DNA of 64,000 nt, from assembly GCF_030406405.1 (NCBI RefSeq), contig NZ_JAUEPL010000011.1, forward strand, positions 61,498 through 125,497, written 5' to 3'. Made by a program: the position numbers and the translations under genes. Below the pieces are notes generated by a model. It worked only from the letters and a program-made list of their open reading frames with translations. It was not told the origin of the DNA and did no database searches. This document shows, in pieces, positions 62,287 to 64,000 of the stretch; position 1 is the stretch's first letter; each line of letters opens with the position of its first letter. The DNA is from Streptomyces ficellus (GTDB lineage: Bacteria; Actinomycetota; Actinomycetes; Streptomycetales; Streptomycetaceae).

Positions 62287-62290
<4 letters not shown>
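61550..62290 (+). CDS. OmpR-type response regulator
   Basis: 246 aa from ATG 61550. Receiver: acidic pair VVEDDT, phospho-Asp in VLDIMLPGFDG (about residue 70), Lys in MTKPF. Winged-helix output: LTPTEFDLLVCLANTPRAVLSREQLLAEVW...VDSHIKALRRKIG. Ends ATGA with the kinase gene. Short Thr/His-rich N-terminus before the receiver. Confidence 0.95.
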
Positions 62291-63369
<1,079 letters not shown>

Positions 63370-63637
63370 CGTAGGGTTCGAACCGGAGGGCCGCATTCTG
63401 CGTGGACACACGCGGGAGGCGATGGGGGCCGGGCCGCGTCGGGGCCGCAGCCGGGCGGACGCGTGCCCGATCATGGGCGAACCACGCTTGTTTCCCGCCA
63501 TTTCCTGCCCCGAAACCCGCCTTCCGATGTGATGTACGCGACGATGACCAGCCCGGCCTGCACCTCCAGGCCAGGGAGGCGTAGCCTTTATTTCCGCTGT
63601 CCATCACCTTGTGAAGCGGAAGAGGGCGGTTGCCGCC

Positions 63638-63910
63638 GTGTCGTCTCAGTCCCCCAGTAACCCGAGCATCTCGACCGACCAAGACGGGCAGGGTCCTGAG
63701 AACCCTGCTGCCGCGTTCGGTGCCAACGAGTGGCTCGTCGACGAGATCTACCAGCAGTACCTCCAGGACCCGAATTCGGTCGACCGTGCCTGGTGGGACT
63801 TCTTCGCCGACTACAAGCCGGGCAGCGCGTCCGGCTGCTCCGCCCTCGCCCGCGGGCTTGTCCGCCGAGCCGGCTGCGGGTGGCGCTCGCCGCCGTGGCG
63901 CCCGGGGTAG
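63638..63910 (+). pseudogene. sucA: 2-oxoglutarate dehydrogenase E1 (SucA/Kgd) N-terminus, disrupted
   Basis: GTG 63638 starts SSQSPSNPSISTDQ, and residues 30-65 match the conserved N-terminal helix of actinobacterial SucA (FGANEWLVDEIYQQYLQ, SVDRAWWDFFADYKPG). The enzyme is normally about 1200-1270 aa. Here the reading frame leaves the family after about codon 66 (PGSAS) and stops at 63910. The Ala/Pro linker expected next is missing. Preceding 269 bases have no gene. Because this is at the end of the window, a chimeric assembly is as likely as a real break. Confidence 0.75.
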
Positions 63911-64000
63911 CCGCCGAGGTGGTCCAGAGCGTGGCGTTCGGTGAGCCGGTGCGCACCGGGGCGGGCGGGATCGACGCCGGGCAGCTGCTGGAGCGGCTGG
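63835..64000 (+). other. Unidentified sequence fused after sucA
   Basis: One frame (for example codon 63907-63909) is open to the edge and reads RVALAAVAPGVAAEVVQSVA and FGEPVRTGAGGIDAGQLLER. It has streptomycete codon use and looks like part of a real protein, but I do not recognise it, and it is not SucA. Confidence 0.4.

Overview
The window is high-GC actinobacterial chromosome and almost certainly Streptomyces. The evidence is the strong third-position G/C bias, GTG starts, frequent four-base start/stop overlaps, a conservon operon (cvnA-D), an FtsW/PBP pair, an HspR-type operator at lon, and an Arg/Asp-rich Rho. From memory, the gene order (rho, thrB, thrC, hom, lysA, nrtL, response regulator, tRNA-Arg; later lon, a two-component pair and sucA) matches the core-chromosome order of S. 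coelicolor; this was not checked by search.

Region by region. 1-8.9 kb: minus-strand core genes: the N-terminal part of rho, the threonine/lysine genes thrB, thrC, hom and lysA, the ArgRS-like nrtL, and a single-domain response regulator. 9.0 kb: tRNA-Arg(CCG), which is the attachment site of a 16.7-kb integrated conjugative element (AICE) running to a partial tRNA copy at 25.74 kb. Its backbone is int-xis-repSA-like-spd genes-traSA-regulator on the minus strand, with a divergent HTH/PLD-like regulator, a Nudix gene and a convergent HD gene. The cargo, 18.6-25.4 kb, is an AT-richer type IC-like restriction-modification operon: hsdM, an unrecognised zinc-ribbon gene, hsdS, hsdR, then a 41-codon remnant of what looks like a KAP-type NTPase.

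25.8-39 kb: extradiol dioxygenase with divergent MarR regulator; an end-joining cluster (ku, and LigD polymerase and ligase as two genes); a NERD-like protein; a HEAT-repeat protein; a lipoprotein coupled to a frameshifted sensor kinase; an FtsW/PBP pair. 39-44.8 kb: a Pro/Gly/Tyr-rich membrane protein, two divergent diiron proteins, TetR, a small protein and an NlpC/P60 hydrolase. 44.8-50.5 kb: a conservon (histidine kinase, roadblock, DUF742, GTPase) ending in a styrene-monooxygenase-type flavoprotein. 50.8-57 kb: PP2C-like protein, MarR, secreted M4 metallopeptidase with divergent TrmB/LuxR-type regulator, secreted trypsin-like protease. 57.3-64 kb: lon, rhomboid-like protein, spermidine-synthase-like protein, a response regulator/kinase pair, and the first about 66 codons of sucA, which then run into unrelated sequence at the right edge.

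Most chromosomal parts are housekeeping. The accessory interest lies in the AICE: a type I system whose specificity gene has a tandem 12-bp repeat in its spacer region, an extra zinc-ribbon gene inside the operon, a truncated NTPase gene, a large nested inverted repeat between backbone and cargo, and a Nudix/HD/HTH-PLD module that may relate to conjugal immunity.
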